Shown here piece after piece: positions 6,087 to 16,361 of a stretch of 57,581 nt of DNA. The translations under genes were made by a program, and so were the position numbers. Location: contig JAHHIE010000043.1 of the NCBI GenBank assembly GCA_019358945.1, positions 1 through 57,581 on the forward strand. Reading direction: 5' to 3'. The notes beneath the pieces are model-generated. The model saw only the letters and a program-made list of their open reading frames with translations. It was not told the origin of the DNA and did not search any database. The DNA is from Stenomitos rutilans HA7619-LM2. Lineage in GTDB: Bacteria > Cyanobacteriota > Cyanobacteriia > Leptolyngbyales > Leptolyngbyaceae. Position 1 is the stretch's first letter. The number at the start of each line of letters is the position of its first letter.

Positions 6087-7946
6087 TTAGAACGTGAACG
6101 TCGTCCGTAAAACGCCAACAAAAACATCTTCGTTAGAATTACTGCCAGGAATACCCGCATTCTGGTTCACGCTGGGAAGATAAATCAGTCCAGGCGTAAT
6201 GGAGATGTTGTCTGTCAGTTGGTACTTATAGAAGACTTCGATATGGTAAGCAAAATCCTGACTCCGGCTTGCAAAGGCTGGACTCAGATTGGCATTACCA
6301 ACGTCAATGCCTCTGAGCGTTGGTTCTGCGCCTGCAACAATACCTAGCAAATTACCTTTTTTACCCAGATCTGGGAAGCCGACTGCTACCGCAAAGTTCC
6401 AGATGTCAGCGTCGCCCAAGCCGATGATCGTCGCGTCGCTATAGCCAACCCATCCATTCACAATAAAGCCACGAGCGGGTCGGAAGGACGCTTCAACCCC
6501 AAAGGAGTTGCTTTCTACCGGGAACGATCGCCCTCGCAACAGCGAATTATTATTCAGGTTTGCAAACGTCGTCCCCGTACCACCGAGGTTAAAATTGTTC
6601 CCAGCCGTCAAGCCAGGATTATTTCTCTCATAGCCCCGCACATAGGTCAAGCCAAGCTTGAAGCCTCCGGTGCTAAAGACAAGTTGTGCCAGAGCAGAGA
6701 AGTTACCATCAAACAAACCGCCATCTGCGCCAGGGTTGCTAGCCGTGTTGGAAAGGTAGCCAACATCAAGCTTGAAGTTACTGCTGAACTTGTAGTTAAA
6801 GCCAACCCCAGCCCCCAAAGGACCAATGCGGTAGATGGGGTTGCGCTCTGCAAAGCGAGAGAGCGCATTTTGGCCGCCGCCGTTGCCTTCAAAGAAGGGG
6901 TTGATGGTGTCAGCGTAATAATGATGTAGGGCACCATTCGCAAAAATTGTCGTGGTCAGGTTTTTGCCGATCGGAAAGCGGTAATCCAACACATCTACAA
7001 AGACGCTATTGCCACCATTGTTTGAGTCTGTAATCGTCCCATCAGCCGCAGGATTGCCGCCATCGTAGGGAAGGTTTGCTTCGTTGGTGCGCTGATAGTT
7101 GGCCTGTGCGTTGGGAATGCTGGGATTGCTCAGTAGCCGAGTCGCATTACCAGCCTGAAGACGTACTCTTAAGCGGTCTTTACCCGTAAAGCTGGAGAGA
7201 AAGTTGAGTCGAATGCGATCGTTGAACACTGTATTGGTGCCGCCCTGTCTAGGAAAATCACCAAAGGCGTCGGCGATCGTGAAAATGACCTCTCCACTCA
7301 GCTTGGTCGTCGTTGAAAACTGTTGCTTCTCCAGCGTTGCTGTCCGCGCTTCTAAAGCATCAACGCGACCACGCAGCGTTGCCAACTCAGCCGCAAACTC
7401 TTCTTGCAGCTTTTGTACGGCCAGCAAATCCTCTTTCTTGACGAGATCAGCGGTGCCTGCGGCGATGAGTTCATTGATGCGATCCATACAAGCATTTAGA
7501 CCTGCCGCAAACTCGTAACGGGTCAACGCTCGGTTTCCTCGATAGGTCTTGTCGGGGTAGCCCACAATGCAACCATAGCGCTCAACCAGCGATTGCAACG
7601 CTTGAAAAGCCCAGTCAGTTGGTCTTACGTCCGATAACTGCGAAACTGACGTGACTTGATTTGCTGCATTTGTGGGAACGGTGCCTTCCGTGCCGTAAAC
7701 CAGCACCTGGTTTAAAGCTGCTGTTGGTTGGTTGGATGCAGGTGCAGCCTCTGCCAATAGCATCGGACGTTCGGGAGAAGCCGCCAGCTTTTTATCTGAT
7801 GTTTCCCCGATCGAGGGTTGCGCAATGGCATCTGTGACAGCAGTTACGGTTGCAGTGGCAGGTGTAAGCGCGATCGCAGAGACCGTAACAGTCGCGCTGA
7901 GAACTGCTGGAGCCGCCAGCAAGGGCTTCCAGAATTGGTTTGACAT
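6087..7946 (-). CDS. SLH-domain OprB-type outer-membrane porin (porin A)
   Basis: The ATG at 7946 gives 619 residues. A signal peptide (MSNQFWKPLLAAPAVLSAT...) leads to a low-complexity linker containing ALNQVLVYGTEG, one SLH domain starting VTSVSQLSDVRPTDWAFQAL, a short coiled coil (about LQEEFAAELATLRGRVDALE), then an OprB-like beta-barrel ending in FVGVLRTTFTF. The terminal Phe and alternating strands are typical of outer-membrane barrels. The SLH domain is thought to bind cell-wall-linked polymer and tie the outer membrane down. Family members transport inorganic ions or small organics; which substrate is unknown. It is the last of four tandem paralogues and has a clear terminator. Confidence 0.9.
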   Translation of the reverse strand: MSNQFWKPLLAAPAVLSATVTVSAIALTPATATVTAVTDAIAQPSIGETSDKKLAASPERPMLLAEAAPASNQPTAALNQVLVYGTEGTVPTNAANQVTSVSQLSDVRPTDWAFQALQSLVERYGCIVGYPDKTYRGNRALTRYEFAAGLNACMDRINELIAAGTADLVKKEDLLAVQKLQEEFAAELATLRGRVDALEARTATLEKQQFSTTTKLSGEVIFTIADAFGDFPRQGGTNTVFNDRIRLNFLSSFTGKDRLRVRLQAGNATRLLSNPSIPNAQANYQRTNEANLPYDGGNPAADGTITDSNNGGNSVFVDVLDYRFPIGKNLTTTIFANGALHHYYADTINPFFEGNGGGQNALSRFAERNPIYRIGPLGAGVGFNYKFSSNFKLDVGYLSNTASNPGADGGLFDGNFSALAQLVFSTGGFKLGLTYVRGYERNNPGLTAGNNFNLGGTGTTFANLNNNSLLRGRSFPVESNSFGVEASFRPARGFIVNGWVGYSDATIIGLGDADIWNFAVAVGFPDLGKKGNLLGIVAGAEPTLRGIDVGNANLSPAFASRSQDFAYHIEVFYKYQLTDNISITPGLIYLPSVNQNAGIPGSNSNEDVFVGVLRTTFTF

Positions 7947-8150
7947 AGATATGTGATCCTCACACTCAAGATATAGAAGCATAGACTAGCTAAACCACCC
8001 TATTGGAGGATGACTCAACCTGGTCTTTAACTTTCTAGAATTCTACACTTAATTAAATAAAGGCGGTTGAAGCTTATGCTGTTTGTGCATTCGCTCCATG
8101 CCAAAACCAAAAGAGAAGCCTTCCAGCCCTCCACGAATGTGCTAACGATC

Positions 8151-10091
8151 CTAGAATGTGAATGTTGTCCGAATGACACCCACATATTGCGTGTCGTTTC
8201 TGCTGTTCCCTTCGGGGTTAAATAGTACAAACACACCTGGTGTAATTGCAATGTTGTCTGTCAGACGGTAGCGGTAAAAGGCTTCCAGGTGAAGTGGCGT
8301 ACTTGTATCGGTGCGGTTGTTGGTTAAACCACTGTTGCTGATCACATTAGGAGCCATCCCAAACAAAAGACCGCCCAAATTGCCTCTCTTACCCAAATCG
8401 GGAAACGCCAGGTAGCCCACCGCACTCAAGATAGTGGCGTTATCGCTATTACTACTGCGATGAGCGAAGGATGCCGAGGCCCAACCACCGATAAGAATCT
8501 TAGGGCTGAGTTTAAGCTGCACAGCACCCGCGATCGAGTCTGCTGATGTTGCAGCACCAGCAAACGGGTTAGCGGCAAAGCTAGTACCTGTGCTGCTGGT
8601 GAGATTAACGCCGCCGCCATTTGGTTCTGCGCCTGTGTAATAGGAGTGGGCATACGCAAGCCCCAGCGTTAGCGCTTGATTTGGCTGAAAAACAAGCTGA
8701 GCCACAGTGGCATTAGAGCCATTGAACAAACCTCCTTTGGCGGCTGGGTTATTGCTACTGCCCCCCGCAAGATAACCGCCTTCCAAGCGCAACGCATCAT
8801 TAAATTTGTAGGCAAACGTGATACCAGCAGAACCCACGTTGTTAGGGTTGTTGATGCGATAAAAGGTGTTGAACCGTCCAAAACGAGAGATGGAACCAGC
8901 ACCACTACTCTCAAACGGGCTTAATGTGCTCACTACCGAATCCGAAAGCTCATCATTTAGCGCATCGATTTGAACTGTGAGTTTGTCACCTACAGGAAAG
9001 CGATAGAATAACTTATCGATTTGAACCGCATTGCCCTCACTACCATCGAAACCCAGGCGAGTTTCATTGGTACCGGTAAGGCCACCATTAAAGGGAGTCG
9101 TATTCCGAGCCTGTAACCGAGTTCGCAGACGGTCTTTTCCCGTAAAGCTTGTATCCAACGCGAGACGGACGCGATCGGAAAAAATGGTGTTTGTATCGTC
9201 ATTTCCGGTTGTGTTGGCGATGGTACCACCCGCGCCATTGACGGTGGCACTACCGCCAAACGTATCGGCGATCGAGAAAATGACTTCGCCGCTCAGCTTC
9301 GTGGTGGTCGAAAACTGCTGTTTCTCCAGCGTAGCCGTTCGTGCTTCTACCGCATCCACACGACCACGCAGGGTTGCCAACTCTGCCGCAAATTCTTCTT
9401 GCAGCTTTTGCACGACCAACAAATCCTCTTTCTTAACGAGATCAGCCGTACCAGCCGCAATCAGCTCGTTCACCCGATCCATACAAGCGTTGAGACCCGC
9501 CGCAAACTCGTAGCGACTCAGGGCACGGTTGCCACGATACGTCTTGTCGGGGTAGCCCACAATGCAACCATAGCGTTCAACCAGCGACTGCAACGCTTGA
9601 AATGCCCAGTCAGTTGGTCTCACGTCTGAAAGCTGGGATACAGAGGTTACTTGACCGATCATTTCTGTAGAGGCGTTGCCCTCAGCGCTATAAGCAGCGA
9701 CCTGACTGAGCGTGGAGGCGGAAGGCGTTGGCTGAGGCAAGGGGCCTGAAGCGATCGTCTTAGGCGTTTGGCTGACCGAAGACACAGACGTTCCATTCCT
9801 GGCAGCGCCGCCCTCGATGCTGTAAGCAGCCATTTGATCGAGGGTCGAGGCGGGAGGTGATGGTTGAGGGAATGCAGCCGTCATGCTATCCCCAGTCGCC
9901 TGACTTGTCGGGCGCGAAAGCCCTGCATTAGCCATATTCGTTGCCTGATCAATCGTTGCTGCTGGGGATGGGGCATCCATCGCTTCAGCAGCTTGCACAG
10001 ATGGACTGTTACCCGCGATCGCAGATGCTGCTGCCGTAGCACTCAGAAGTGCTGGAGCCACAACCAACTTTTTCCAAGATCGATTTGACAT
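8151..10091 (-). CDS. SLH-domain OprB-type porin (porin B)
   Basis: 646 residues with signal peptide, linker, SLH domain, coiled coil and OprB barrel ending YVGVIRTTFTF. The SLH plus coiled-coil module is almost identical to porin A. The linker is longer than in the other three because a short block is duplicated: both STLDQMAAYSIEGGAA and STLSQVAAYSAEGNAS are present, each after a PQP-rich stretch. No terminator hairpin is evident in the 204 bases before porin A, so B and A may share a transcript. Substrate unknown. Confidence 0.9.
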   Translation of the reverse strand: MSNRSWKKLVVAPALLSATAAASAIAGNSPSVQAAEAMDAPSPAATIDQATNMANAGLSRPTSQATGDSMTAAFPQPSPPASTLDQMAAYSIEGGAARNGTSVSSVSQTPKTIASGPLPQPTPSASTLSQVAAYSAEGNASTEMIGQVTSVSQLSDVRPTDWAFQALQSLVERYGCIVGYPDKTYRGNRALSRYEFAAGLNACMDRVNELIAAGTADLVKKEDLLVVQKLQEEFAAELATLRGRVDAVEARTATLEKQQFSTTTKLSGEVIFSIADTFGGSATVNGAGGTIANTTGNDDTNTIFSDRVRLALDTSFTGKDRLRTRLQARNTTPFNGGLTGTNETRLGFDGSEGNAVQIDKLFYRFPVGDKLTVQIDALNDELSDSVVSTLSPFESSGAGSISRFGRFNTFYRINNPNNVGSAGITFAYKFNDALRLEGGYLAGGSSNNPAAKGGLFNGSNATVAQLVFQPNQALTLGLAYAHSYYTGAEPNGGGVNLTSSTGTSFAANPFAGAATSADSIAGAVQLKLSPKILIGGWASASFAHRSSNSDNATILSAVGYLAFPDLGKRGNLGGLLFGMAPNVISNSGLTNNRTDTSTPLHLEAFYRYRLTDNIAITPGVFVLFNPEGNSRNDTQYVGVIRTTFTF

Positions 10092-10440
10092 CGTTAACCC
10101 TCATCCTCCACACCATTCGCATCAAGTTATAGACATCACATACAGGCGATTGAATACACTAAGGGTATGAGAACCCTACTCACCTTACGCATCTGCCCAC
10201 ACCTGATCCGGACGTTCTCATCAACGTCAACGCTCTTCTCAAAGTCATTGGGTACCGAATGATTCATATACATTTGCATGCAAAAAGCCCCGCTTATGCG
10301 GGGCTTTTTCACAGACTCAATTCAGGTGTCAAACTACAGCAGCTTGCAGCTAGATGAAATACAGCTCTTAGCCTAAAAGCCAAATTAGAAGCTCTTTTCA
10401 CTGCTGACTGCTGGCTGCTGGCTCCTGCATTCTGCTGTAT
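10092..10440. other. Intergenic region between porins B and C
   Basis: This 349-base gap holds the upstream region of porin B, the terminator of porin C at 10280-10310 and, at about 10385-10435, a low-complexity GACTGCT/GGCTGCT/GGCTCCT repeat of the kind dispersed elsewhere in the window. No gene was seen. Confidence 0.6.
10280..10310 (-). terminator. Terminator after porin C
   Basis: AAAAAGCCCCGC pairs with GCGGGGCTTTTT around TTAT/ATAA. The A and T tracts on both sides make it potentially bidirectional; on the minus strand it ends the porin C transcript. Confidence 0.85.
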
Positions 10441-12240
10441 TTAGAACGAGAAGGTCGTCCGAAGCACGCCAACATACTGAGTGGCGTTGTCGTTGTTCCC
10501 TTCTGGGTTGAAGATCACAATAACACCCGGTGTAAGCGCAATGTTGTTCGTCAGTTGATAGCGGTACAGGGCTTCCACATGGAATGAGGTGTCGTCATCA
10601 AAGCGTCGAACACCCGCAGCGTTGCGGAAATCGTTGCCAGTCACCTTCGCTGGAACACCAACGATAATGCCGCCCAGGTTGCCCTTCTTACCCAAATCAG
10701 GGAACGCTAAATAAACAGCGCCAGTGTAAATTTCTGCCTCATTGCTGCTCCGACCCTGATAGGCTTTGTAGTAGCCAAACCAGCCTCCAATAATAAACTG
10801 AGGACTCAGGCGGAAGTTTACCTGGGCACCAAGGGTATCAACCGAGGTGGGGTTGTTAAGGAATGGGGTGGAAGCATAGGCGCTGCCTGTGCTTGCAGTC
10901 ACATTCACGTCGCCGCCGGGGTAGTAAGAGCGAACGTAGGACAACGCAATTTCCAGTGGCTTGGCTGGTCTAATGACAACTTGCCCGATCGCGGAGTAAG
11001 CACCGTTGAACAGACCGTTCTTATTACCTGGGTCGTTGCTGTTCGTATCAGAAATGTATCCACCTTGCAAGCTGAACGCAGGGTTAAACTTGTAATCAAA
11101 CGTAAACCCAGCACCTGCCGCACCACTCCGAAGGGTTGAGTTGAGGCGTCCAAAGCGAGACAATGCTCCAACCCCACTGGGGGTAAAGGGGCTAAGGCTA
11201 GTGACGAGACCATCGTAGAACTCATTCTTGGTTGCATCGATCTGAACACGCAGGCTATCCCCTAGGGGGAACCGATAGTTCAACTCATCAATCCCAAAGG
11301 CATTACCACCGCCATCATCAAACCCCAGACGGGTTTCGTTGGTGCCGGTGAATGCACCACTGAACGATGTAAAGTTACCAGCTTGTAAGCGAGTCCGCAG
11401 CCGATCCTTACCTGTGAAGCTGGTGTCAAAGTTTAGGCGAACCCGGTTTGCAAAAATAGTCTGCGTTTGATCATCTTCTAAGCGACCTGCATTACCAGCA
11501 TTAACGCCATTAAGAAAACCACCGCGACCATTACGGATCGCACGATCGCCAAAGGTATCTGCGATTGTAAAGAGAACTTCACCAACCAGCTTTGTGGTCG
11601 TAGAAAACTGCTGCTTCTCCAGAGTAGCTGTCCGAGCTTCGAGCGCATCCACACGACCACGCAGGGTTGCCAACTCGGCAGCAAACTCTTCTTGCAGCTT
11701 TTGGACTGCCAGCAAGTCTTCTTTCTTCACCAGGTCAGCGGTACCAGCCGCAATCAGCTCATTGATCCGATCCATGCAAGCATTCAAACCAGCCGCAAAC
11801 TCATAGCGGGTCAGTGCTCGGTTGCCGCGATACGTCTTGTCGGGATAGCCCACAATACAGCCATAGCGCTCAACCAGCGATTGCAATGCCTGGAATGCCC
11901 AATCAGTTGGTTTAACATCTGAAAGCTGCGAAACGGAGGTCACCTGACCGACAATACCAGTAGAAGCAGCGCCTTCTGCACTATCACTAGCGACCTGATT
12001 CAAAGAAGCTGTAGAGGTGGTTGGCTGAACTTGTGTAGCCGCCGCATCAGCAACAATCGCTGGATTTTCAGGAAGGGGCGCTGAGCCAACTGCATGCTCA
12101 ACAGTTGCTGCTTTAGGCGCAGCGCTGGCGGTTTCGGCAGCATTGGCAGCCGGATTAGAACCAACGATCGCAGACGCGGCAACCATAGCACTCAAAAGTG
12201 CCGGAGTCGCTAGCAGAGACTTCCAGATTGTTTTTGACAT
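10441..12240 (-). CDS. SLH-domain OprB-type porin (porin C)
   Basis: From the ATG at 12240 (MSKTIWKSLLATPALLSAM), by analogy with its paralogues, the product has 599 residues; a GTG at 12258 would add six. The order is signal peptide, Ala/Thr/Pro-rich linker with SLNQVASDSAEG, SLH domain, coiled coil, OprB barrel ending YVGVLRTTFSF. It has its own long upstream region and terminator, so it appears to be transcribed independently. Confidence 0.9.
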   Translation of the reverse strand: MSKTIWKSLLATPALLSAMVAASAIVGSNPAANAAETASAAPKAATVEHAVGSAPLPENPAIVADAAATQVQPTTSTASLNQVASDSAEGAASTGIVGQVTSVSQLSDVKPTDWAFQALQSLVERYGCIVGYPDKTYRGNRALTRYEFAAGLNACMDRINELIAAGTADLVKKEDLLAVQKLQEEFAAELATLRGRVDALEARTATLEKQQFSTTTKLVGEVLFTIADTFGDRAIRNGRGGFLNGVNAGNAGRLEDDQTQTIFANRVRLNFDTSFTGKDRLRTRLQAGNFTSFSGAFTGTNETRLGFDDGGGNAFGIDELNYRFPLGDSLRVQIDATKNEFYDGLVTSLSPFTPSGVGALSRFGRLNSTLRSGAAGAGFTFDYKFNPAFSLQGGYISDTNSNDPGNKNGLFNGAYSAIGQVVIRPAKPLEIALSYVRSYYPGGDVNVTASTGSAYASTPFLNNPTSVDTLGAQVNFRLSPQFIIGGWFGYYKAYQGRSSNEAEIYTGAVYLAFPDLGKKGNLGGIIVGVPAKVTGNDFRNAAGVRRFDDDTSFHVEALYRYQLTNNIALTPGVIVIFNPEGNNDNATQYVGVLRTTFSF

Positions 12241-12258
12241 CATTGCTTTCACACTCAC

Positions 12259-12665
12259 ACCTTAAATACAAACGAATCTATGGAAACAAAACCCATCAAG
12301 GCAGTTTTCACTCACTTATAGCTCAGCTAGAGATTCTTAAGCTTTGGAACAATTAAGAACATTAAAATCAAAACTCAAAGGTAACCTCTAGAGAGCACTT
12401 CAGCTAAGCCATTTGCAAGCGCTTACCTGTTTCTCCAACCATTATCAGAGACGATGGTTAACATGACTTTAAAGGTATGCACCTTTTCAGAACCAGTTTT
12501 TAGCAGTTGAACCAGGAATTAGAGAAAATTTTAAACTTTTCAGTTATTACCACTACATTACAAGACAGAGTTTTTCAAAAAAAAGCTCTCCCATTTAGGG
12601 AGAGCTCGCAAAAGCCGAAACAGTTTAAGTTTCGTCAGAAACCTTACAAAACGTTCTAACAGACA
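12259..12665. other. Intergenic region between porins C and D
   Basis: About 400 AT-rich bases. It contains the upstream region of porin C and, near 12584-12606, the terminator of porin D. No reading frame of interest or clear promoter pair was found. Its length suggests regulation of porin C by factors I cannot identify. Confidence 0.5.
12571..12606 (-). terminator. Terminator after porin D
   Basis: AGCTCTCCC pairs with GGGAGAGCT around a five-base loop, followed on the minus strand by a run of seven or eight T. Confidence 0.85.
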
Positions 12666-14492
12666 TTAGAACGTAAAAGTCGTTCTTAGAGTACCAATCA
12701 GCGCATCTGTGTCACCGTTGCCCTGAGCAGGGTTGATCACATAAATCACACCAGGAGTGATCGAGATGTTGTCACTTAGTTGGTATCTGTAGAATGCCTC
12801 AAAGTGAAGCGGTTGGACGTTAGTACCTTGACCAAACTTTCTAGAGTTACCCAGGTATGGTTCAACCCCAGCAGATAGACCCAGCAGGTTACCCTTCTTA
12901 CCAAAGTCAGCAAACGCAACACCAACTCCGTAAGACCAGATTTCGCCCCGGCCAACGCCATCACCAGGCTTGTTCGCTTCAACGTAGGTACCAAATGCAT
13001 TGAGCGAAATGGTTCTGCCAAGATTCAAAGAACCCGACACACCAAAAGCATTGACCGTTGTGGAGGTGAATTGTCCGGCTCTGCTGCCTGCGACGTTGGT
13101 GAAAGCAAAGTTACCCGCTGTGGTACCTTCAACAGGGCTACCCCCACCAGTGTCAAAAATAGCACCGCGGCGGTAGGCGTTGACGTAGGTTGCACCTAGC
13201 GAGAAGAAATCAGACTTGTAAGAGACCTGAGCCAGCGCAGAATAACTTCCGTTGAACAAACCAGCTTTATCCGCAGGATTGTTCGCGCCAAGACCGACGG
13301 TGTTGAGGGTTGAGTTATCAGCTAGGTAGCCAAGGCTTAACTTGAAACCCTTGACAATATCAAAGTTCAGACCAATACCCGAACCACCACCGATGTTGTA
13401 AATTGGGTTGCGCTGAGGGAAGAAACCAATGGGACCAGAACCGCTATCAAACCCTTCAAACAAACCAGCTTGAGTGGGAGCGTAGTCGTACTGAAGACCC
13501 GCAAAGGCAGGAATATAAACGTTGATTTTTTCACCTAGCGGGAAGTAGTAAGCCACCCAATCAGCAAAAATCTGGTTGCCACCTGTGCTACCAAACTGGA
13601 AGGTCTGTAGACCAATACCACCCGTTGCACCTTGGAAGGTGAAAGGCACAAAGTTACCAGCCGCAAGACGGGTGATCAACAAGTCCTTACCAGTAAAGCT
13701 GGTGTTGAGTGCCAAACGAACCCGGTCTTGGAAGACAGTGTTGTTGTTGAATGGCTGTCTAAATTCGTCGGTAACACCAAAGATGACCTCACCAGCCAGC
13801 TTAGTCGTGGTGGAGAACTGCTGCTTCTCAAGGGTTGCTGTGCGAGCTTCGAGAGAATCAACGCGACCACGTAGAGTTGCCAATTCAGCAGCAAATTCTT
13901 CTTGCAGCTTCTGCAAGACAGCCAGGTCTTCTTTTTTGACCAAATCAGCTGTACCAGCTGCAATTAACTCATTGACGCGATCGAGACAAGCGTTCAAACC
14001 AGCTGCAAATTCGTAACGAGTTGTAGCGCGGTTGCCTCGATAGGTCCGGTCAGGATAACCTGCGATACAGCCATAGCGCTCAACCAACGATTGCAATGCC
14101 TGGAAAGCCCAGTCAGTCGGTTTAACGTCAGACAGCTGAGAAACAGACGTTACCTGGCTAGCATTCGACGAACGACCTTCGCGGGTATAGCGATTGATCT
14201 GATTCAAGGAGCTATCAGCCGCTTCAGGAGCAGGACTAGCTGCTTCAGGAGCAGGACTAGCAACTTCCGCTGGCGTGGACGCAACTTGCACAGGTACGAT
14301 CTTCTGACCAAAGCTGATTGTCGAAGGATTCGATGTTGCATCTACCGACGAAGGCTGCAATGCAGAAGCTTGAGGCTGAACAACTTCGTTCGCCGCTTTT
14401 GCTTCGGTTGCCATTGCAGATGCAGAGACCGTTAAAGCAGCAGCAAGAACGGCAGGGCTGACTAGCAGCGATTTCAAAAATACGTTTGACAT
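12666..14492 (-). CDS. SLH-domain OprB-type porin (porin D)
   Basis: 608 residues starting MSNVFLKSLLVSPAVLAAAL, with a GGAGG about 12 bases before the ATG. The linker carries a duplicated ASPAPEA block and SLNQINRYTREG. The SLH domain begins TSVSQLSDVKPTDWAFQ and differs slightly from the other three (IAGYPDRTYRGNRATTRYEF). Coiled coil and OprB barrel follow, ending LIGTLRTTFTF. It is the first porin in the direction of transcription and the most divergent in the conserved module. Confidence 0.9.
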   Translation of the reverse strand: MSNVFLKSLLVSPAVLAAALTVSASAMATEAKAANEVVQPQASALQPSSVDATSNPSTISFGQKIVPVQVASTPAEVASPAPEAASPAPEAADSSLNQINRYTREGRSSNASQVTSVSQLSDVKPTDWAFQALQSLVERYGCIAGYPDRTYRGNRATTRYEFAAGLNACLDRVNELIAAGTADLVKKEDLAVLQKLQEEFAAELATLRGRVDSLEARTATLEKQQFSTTTKLAGEVIFGVTDEFRQPFNNNTVFQDRVRLALNTSFTGKDLLITRLAAGNFVPFTFQGATGGIGLQTFQFGSTGGNQIFADWVAYYFPLGEKINVYIPAFAGLQYDYAPTQAGLFEGFDSGSGPIGFFPQRNPIYNIGGGSGIGLNFDIVKGFKLSLGYLADNSTLNTVGLGANNPADKAGLFNGSYSALAQVSYKSDFFSLGATYVNAYRRGAIFDTGGGSPVEGTTAGNFAFTNVAGSRAGQFTSTTVNAFGVSGSLNLGRTISLNAFGTYVEANKPGDGVGRGEIWSYGVGVAFADFGKKGNLLGLSAGVEPYLGNSRKFGQGTNVQPLHFEAFYRYQLSDNISITPGVIYVINPAQGNGDTDALIGTLRTTFTF

Positions 14493-14947
14493 GACTTTAA
14501 TTTGTCCTCCTCACACCGATATAGAACGACTGTCAAGGTCTTCTATCGTTATACTCAAACAATCTAACAAGCTGACGCACTCAAGCGTAATCCAGATTAA
14601 TTTCTGGCGCAAGCGCATTTTGTGCTGCTCACTACACTTGCCAAACATCATACCGAATCTTTCGCTTCCTGTCTCGGAAGTTGCAGATTTTTAAGCTGAA
14701 TATGAATTTGCCGCATAGGAGCACATTTCTAAGAAAAATTCCTGAATGTGGCTGCTAGTCTATATGGCTTGAACGCAGAGACTTGTCTGCAAATGGAGTA
14801 GCTGAAGGCTAGGGGTTGTCATTCATTACGACCACATATGACTTGCACGAAGGGTTCCGGCCCCCAGCCTCATATGTTGGGGCTGGCGTGATGAGGCTGA
14901 TACCGCAAGGTTTTGGAGAATTAATGACGCGCCGTCGTTGGCTGGGG
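14493..14947. other. Intergenic region upstream of porin D
   Basis: This 455-base gap contains the porin D leader. A TATAAC hexamer on the minus strand at 14548-14553 could be its -10 box but no good -35 is seen. At 14850-14880 a CCAGCC ... GGCTGG stem may form a hairpin after the amidase gene. No gene was recognised. Confidence 0.4.
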
Positions 14948-16360
14948 CTATTTTTTTGTGGCAAAGGGTGGGCGATGCTGGCTCCACGGTTTTGCTGCCT
15001 CAAGTTGGGCAGCTAGGGCAATAAGAGTGGTTTCAGCAGCAGGACGACCAATCAGTTGCACGCCGATCGGCAACCCTCGCGGGTCAAAGCCAGCGGGAAT
15101 CGTAATGGCAGGCTGACCTGTGGCGTTAAACGGTGGGCATGGAGCAACCCAGCCAATAATGTTTGCCATTGTCTGAGCGGGGCGAAGCTTGTCCCACTCA
15201 CCCACTCGAATGGTGGTGTGGAGATAGGTCGGCAGCACTAGCACATCCACTGTGTCAAAGAAGGTTACGATGCGACGGGCAATCCTCTGCATTTTGCTGA
15301 CGGCTCGCAGGTATTTACCGCTGGACTGGAAGCGCGACCGATTGAGTAACCAGCGGTTCATTTTGCCTAGAAAGATGAATGGGATGCCTGCTTCACTCAA
15401 AACAGATTGCCAGACGATCGTAAACGGCTCAATCAGATCGCCCACCTCAGGGCAGCCAGGCTCAACGGTGTGTCCCAATGCTTGAAGCAACTGCACTGTA
15501 TCGAGAACGGCTTGCTGACAGGGAGCATCGGCAGTCCCAACGGGTTCTATGGTCGTGGCAAAGGCAATGCGTAGCCGTCCTGGAGGTGCTTGAGTCGCGG
15601 CAAGAAAAGAGTCTTCGGGATCAGGCAACCAGTAAGGATCGCCCGTTGTGTAGCCCGACATCGCATCCAACAAAGCGGCGGCATCAGCTACAGTACGACC
15701 AATCGGTCCACTGGTAGAAATGCCGCTCAACCGATCGCCATAGGGCGCATGAGTCACCCGTCCCCGTGATGGCTTAATGCCTACCAGACCGCAGCAGGAG
15801 GCAGGCCCCCGAATGGAACCACCCCCATCTGAACCCTGAGCGATCGGGCACAGTCCAGCCGCTACAGCCGCCGCTGCGCCACCACTAGACCCACCAGGCG
15901 TATAGTCTAGATGCCACGGGTTGCAGGCTGGTGGAAAACCATCGGGTTCTGTGTAAGGAAGCGTACCAACTTCAGAGGTGGCGGTTTTACCTAAGAGAAT
16001 GAAGCCTGCTTGCTTAATTCGAGTAACCACACCGTCGTCTTCGGTGGCGACCCGCTTTTTGAGCACCTTGACCCCATAGGCGCAGGGTAGACCTGCTACC
16101 GCATTGAGATCTTTGATCGAGATTGGCACGCCAAAAAAGGGCGGCAGATCGTCGCTACTTTGGGCGATCGCTTCTGTTTTGGCTTTGGCATCGGCGATCG
16201 CCTGCTCAGCGGCAACGGTCACGTAACTACCCAGTTGCCCATTAAGTTGCTCAATGCGGTGCAGGTACAGCTCTACTAACTCCAGCGGTGAGATTTCCCG
16301 TTGGTGCACCAATTTTGCCTGTTCCAGCGCTGGAGCAAATGCCAGATCGATCGAGTTCAT
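14948..16360 (-). CDS. Amidase-signature family enzyme
   Basis: The 470-residue protein carries the Ser-cisSer-Lys triad of the amidase signature: K83 in SIKDLNAVAG, cis-Ser about S158 in TPGGSSGGA, nucleophile S182 in DGGGSIRGPAS. The family hydrolyses amide bonds; GatA is a member but operates with GatB/GatC, which are not nearby, so a stand-alone amidase is more likely. Substrate unknown. Its ATG lies one base after the stop of the glycosyltransferase, which points to translational coupling. Confidence 0.85.
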   Translation of the reverse strand: MNSIDLAFAPALEQAKLVHQREISPLELVELYLHRIEQLNGQLGSYVTVAAEQAIADAKAKTEAIAQSSDDLPPFFGVPISIKDLNAVAGLPCAYGVKVLKKRVATEDDGVVTRIKQAGFILLGKTATSEVGTLPYTEPDGFPPACNPWHLDYTPGGSSGGAAAAVAAGLCPIAQGSDGGGSIRGPASCCGLVGIKPSRGRVTHAPYGDRLSGISTSGPIGRTVADAAALLDAMSGYTTGDPYWLPDPEDSFLAATQAPPGRLRIAFATTIEPVGTADAPCQQAVLDTVQLLQALGHTVEPGCPEVGDLIEPFTIVWQSVLSEAGIPFIFLGKMNRWLLNRSRFQSSGKYLRAVSKMQRIARRIVTFFDTVDVLVLPTYLHTTIRVGEWDKLRPAQTMANIIGWVAPCPPFNATGQPAITIPAGFDPRGLPIGVQLIGRPAAETTLIALAAQLEAAKPWSQHRPPFATKK

Positions 16361-16361
16361 G

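Noticed and set aside
7204-7518. Recurrent plus-strand frames opposite the porins (also 9031-9513, 11594-11806, 13576-14016)
   Set aside because: They are the complement of the conserved SLH/coiled-coil module and recur only because that module recurs.
14850-14945. Possible riboswitch between porin D and the amidase
   Set aside because: Only one simple hairpin is visible and it lies downstream of the amidase, not in a leader; no known riboswitch core was recognised.
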